6,130 nt of DNA from Halovenus sp. (lineage in GTDB: Archaea > Halobacteriota > Halobacteria > Halobacteriales > Haloarculaceae), in NCBI GenBank assembly GCA_003551945.1, contig PUNZ01000066.1, forward strand, positions 1 to 6,130, written 5' to 3'. The notes under the pieces are model-generated. The model was not told the origin of the DNA, searched no databases, and was given only the letters and a program-made list of their open reading frames with translations. Made by a program: the position numbers and the translations under genes. This document shows positions 6,099 to 6,130 of this stretch, in pieces (position 1 is the first letter of the stretch; each line of letters starts with the position of its first letter).

Positions 6099-6130
6099 TG
6101 AGTCAAAAAGAAGCAACTCCCGAAGACATC
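6098..6130 (+). CDS. Start of next operon gene, probably NrfD/PsrC-type membrane subunit (3' partial)
   Basis: The stop of the iron-sulfur gene (TAA, 6096-6098) shares its last base with an ATG at 6098-6100. Translation from there reads MSQKEATPEDI up to the window edge, a typical polar haloarchaeal N-terminus. The TAATG overlap implies translational coupling, and therefore a product made in step with the iron-sulfur protein. B-type iron-sulfur subunits of this family are usually followed by the polytopic quinone-interacting NrfD/PsrC subunit, which is the basis for the call. The eleven visible residues carry no family signature. Confidence 0.6.
   Translation, partial: MSQKEATPEDI

Overview
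The window looks haloarchaeal (class Halobacteria). The encoded proteins are strongly acidic, with long Asp/Glu runs even in exported domains. Shine-Dalgarno sites are of the GGAGGTGA type. Two proteins are Tat-type lipoprotein halocyanins, and the haem gene order is one I associate with haloarchaea. By eye the G+C content is moderate, lower than in many haloarchaea, so I do not name a genus.

Layout. Positions 1-142 hold the 3' end of an upstream gene, probably a sirC-type precorrin-2 dehydrogenase. Its TGA overlaps the ATG of hemA (139-1476, +), which encodes glutamyl-tRNA reductase, the entry enzyme of tetrapyrrole synthesis. Converging on hemA, 25 bases away, is a DMT/EamA-type membrane transporter on the minus strand (stop at 1502, start probably 2416). 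From about 2500 to the end, everything is on the plus strand and forms an electron-transfer module. It contains two closely related lipoprotein blue-copper-like proteins (about 2509/2533-3003 and 3219-3710), a large Tat-dependent protein with four [4Fe-4S] sites (3768-6098), and the first 11 codons of a further gene whose ATG overlaps the stop of the iron-sulfur gene (6098 onward). The last gene is probably an NrfD/PsrC-type membrane subunit, but only context supports that.

How the genes may work together (inference). The iron-sulfur protein is built like the B subunit of complex iron-sulfur molybdoenzymes and of alternative complex III (DmsB/NrfC/PsrB/ActB-like). The two lipid-anchored copper proteins would sit on the same outer face of the membrane. 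The simplest model is a membrane complex that moves electrons between the quinone pool and the halocyanins, perhaps standing in for a cytochrome bc1 complex, or passing electrons to or from an enzyme encoded beyond the window.

Most notable points. Both halocyanins have His where the axial Met ligand of type 1 copper proteins is expected. The iron-sulfur protein carries an insertion of about 315 residues, rich in predicted beta structure, before the conserved end of its family fold. Its Tat signal lies about 120 residues in from the N-terminus. The first halocyanin has no standard start codon in front of its twin-arginine motif. A perfect 8-bp inverted repeat overlaps the ribosome binding site of the iron-sulfur gene.
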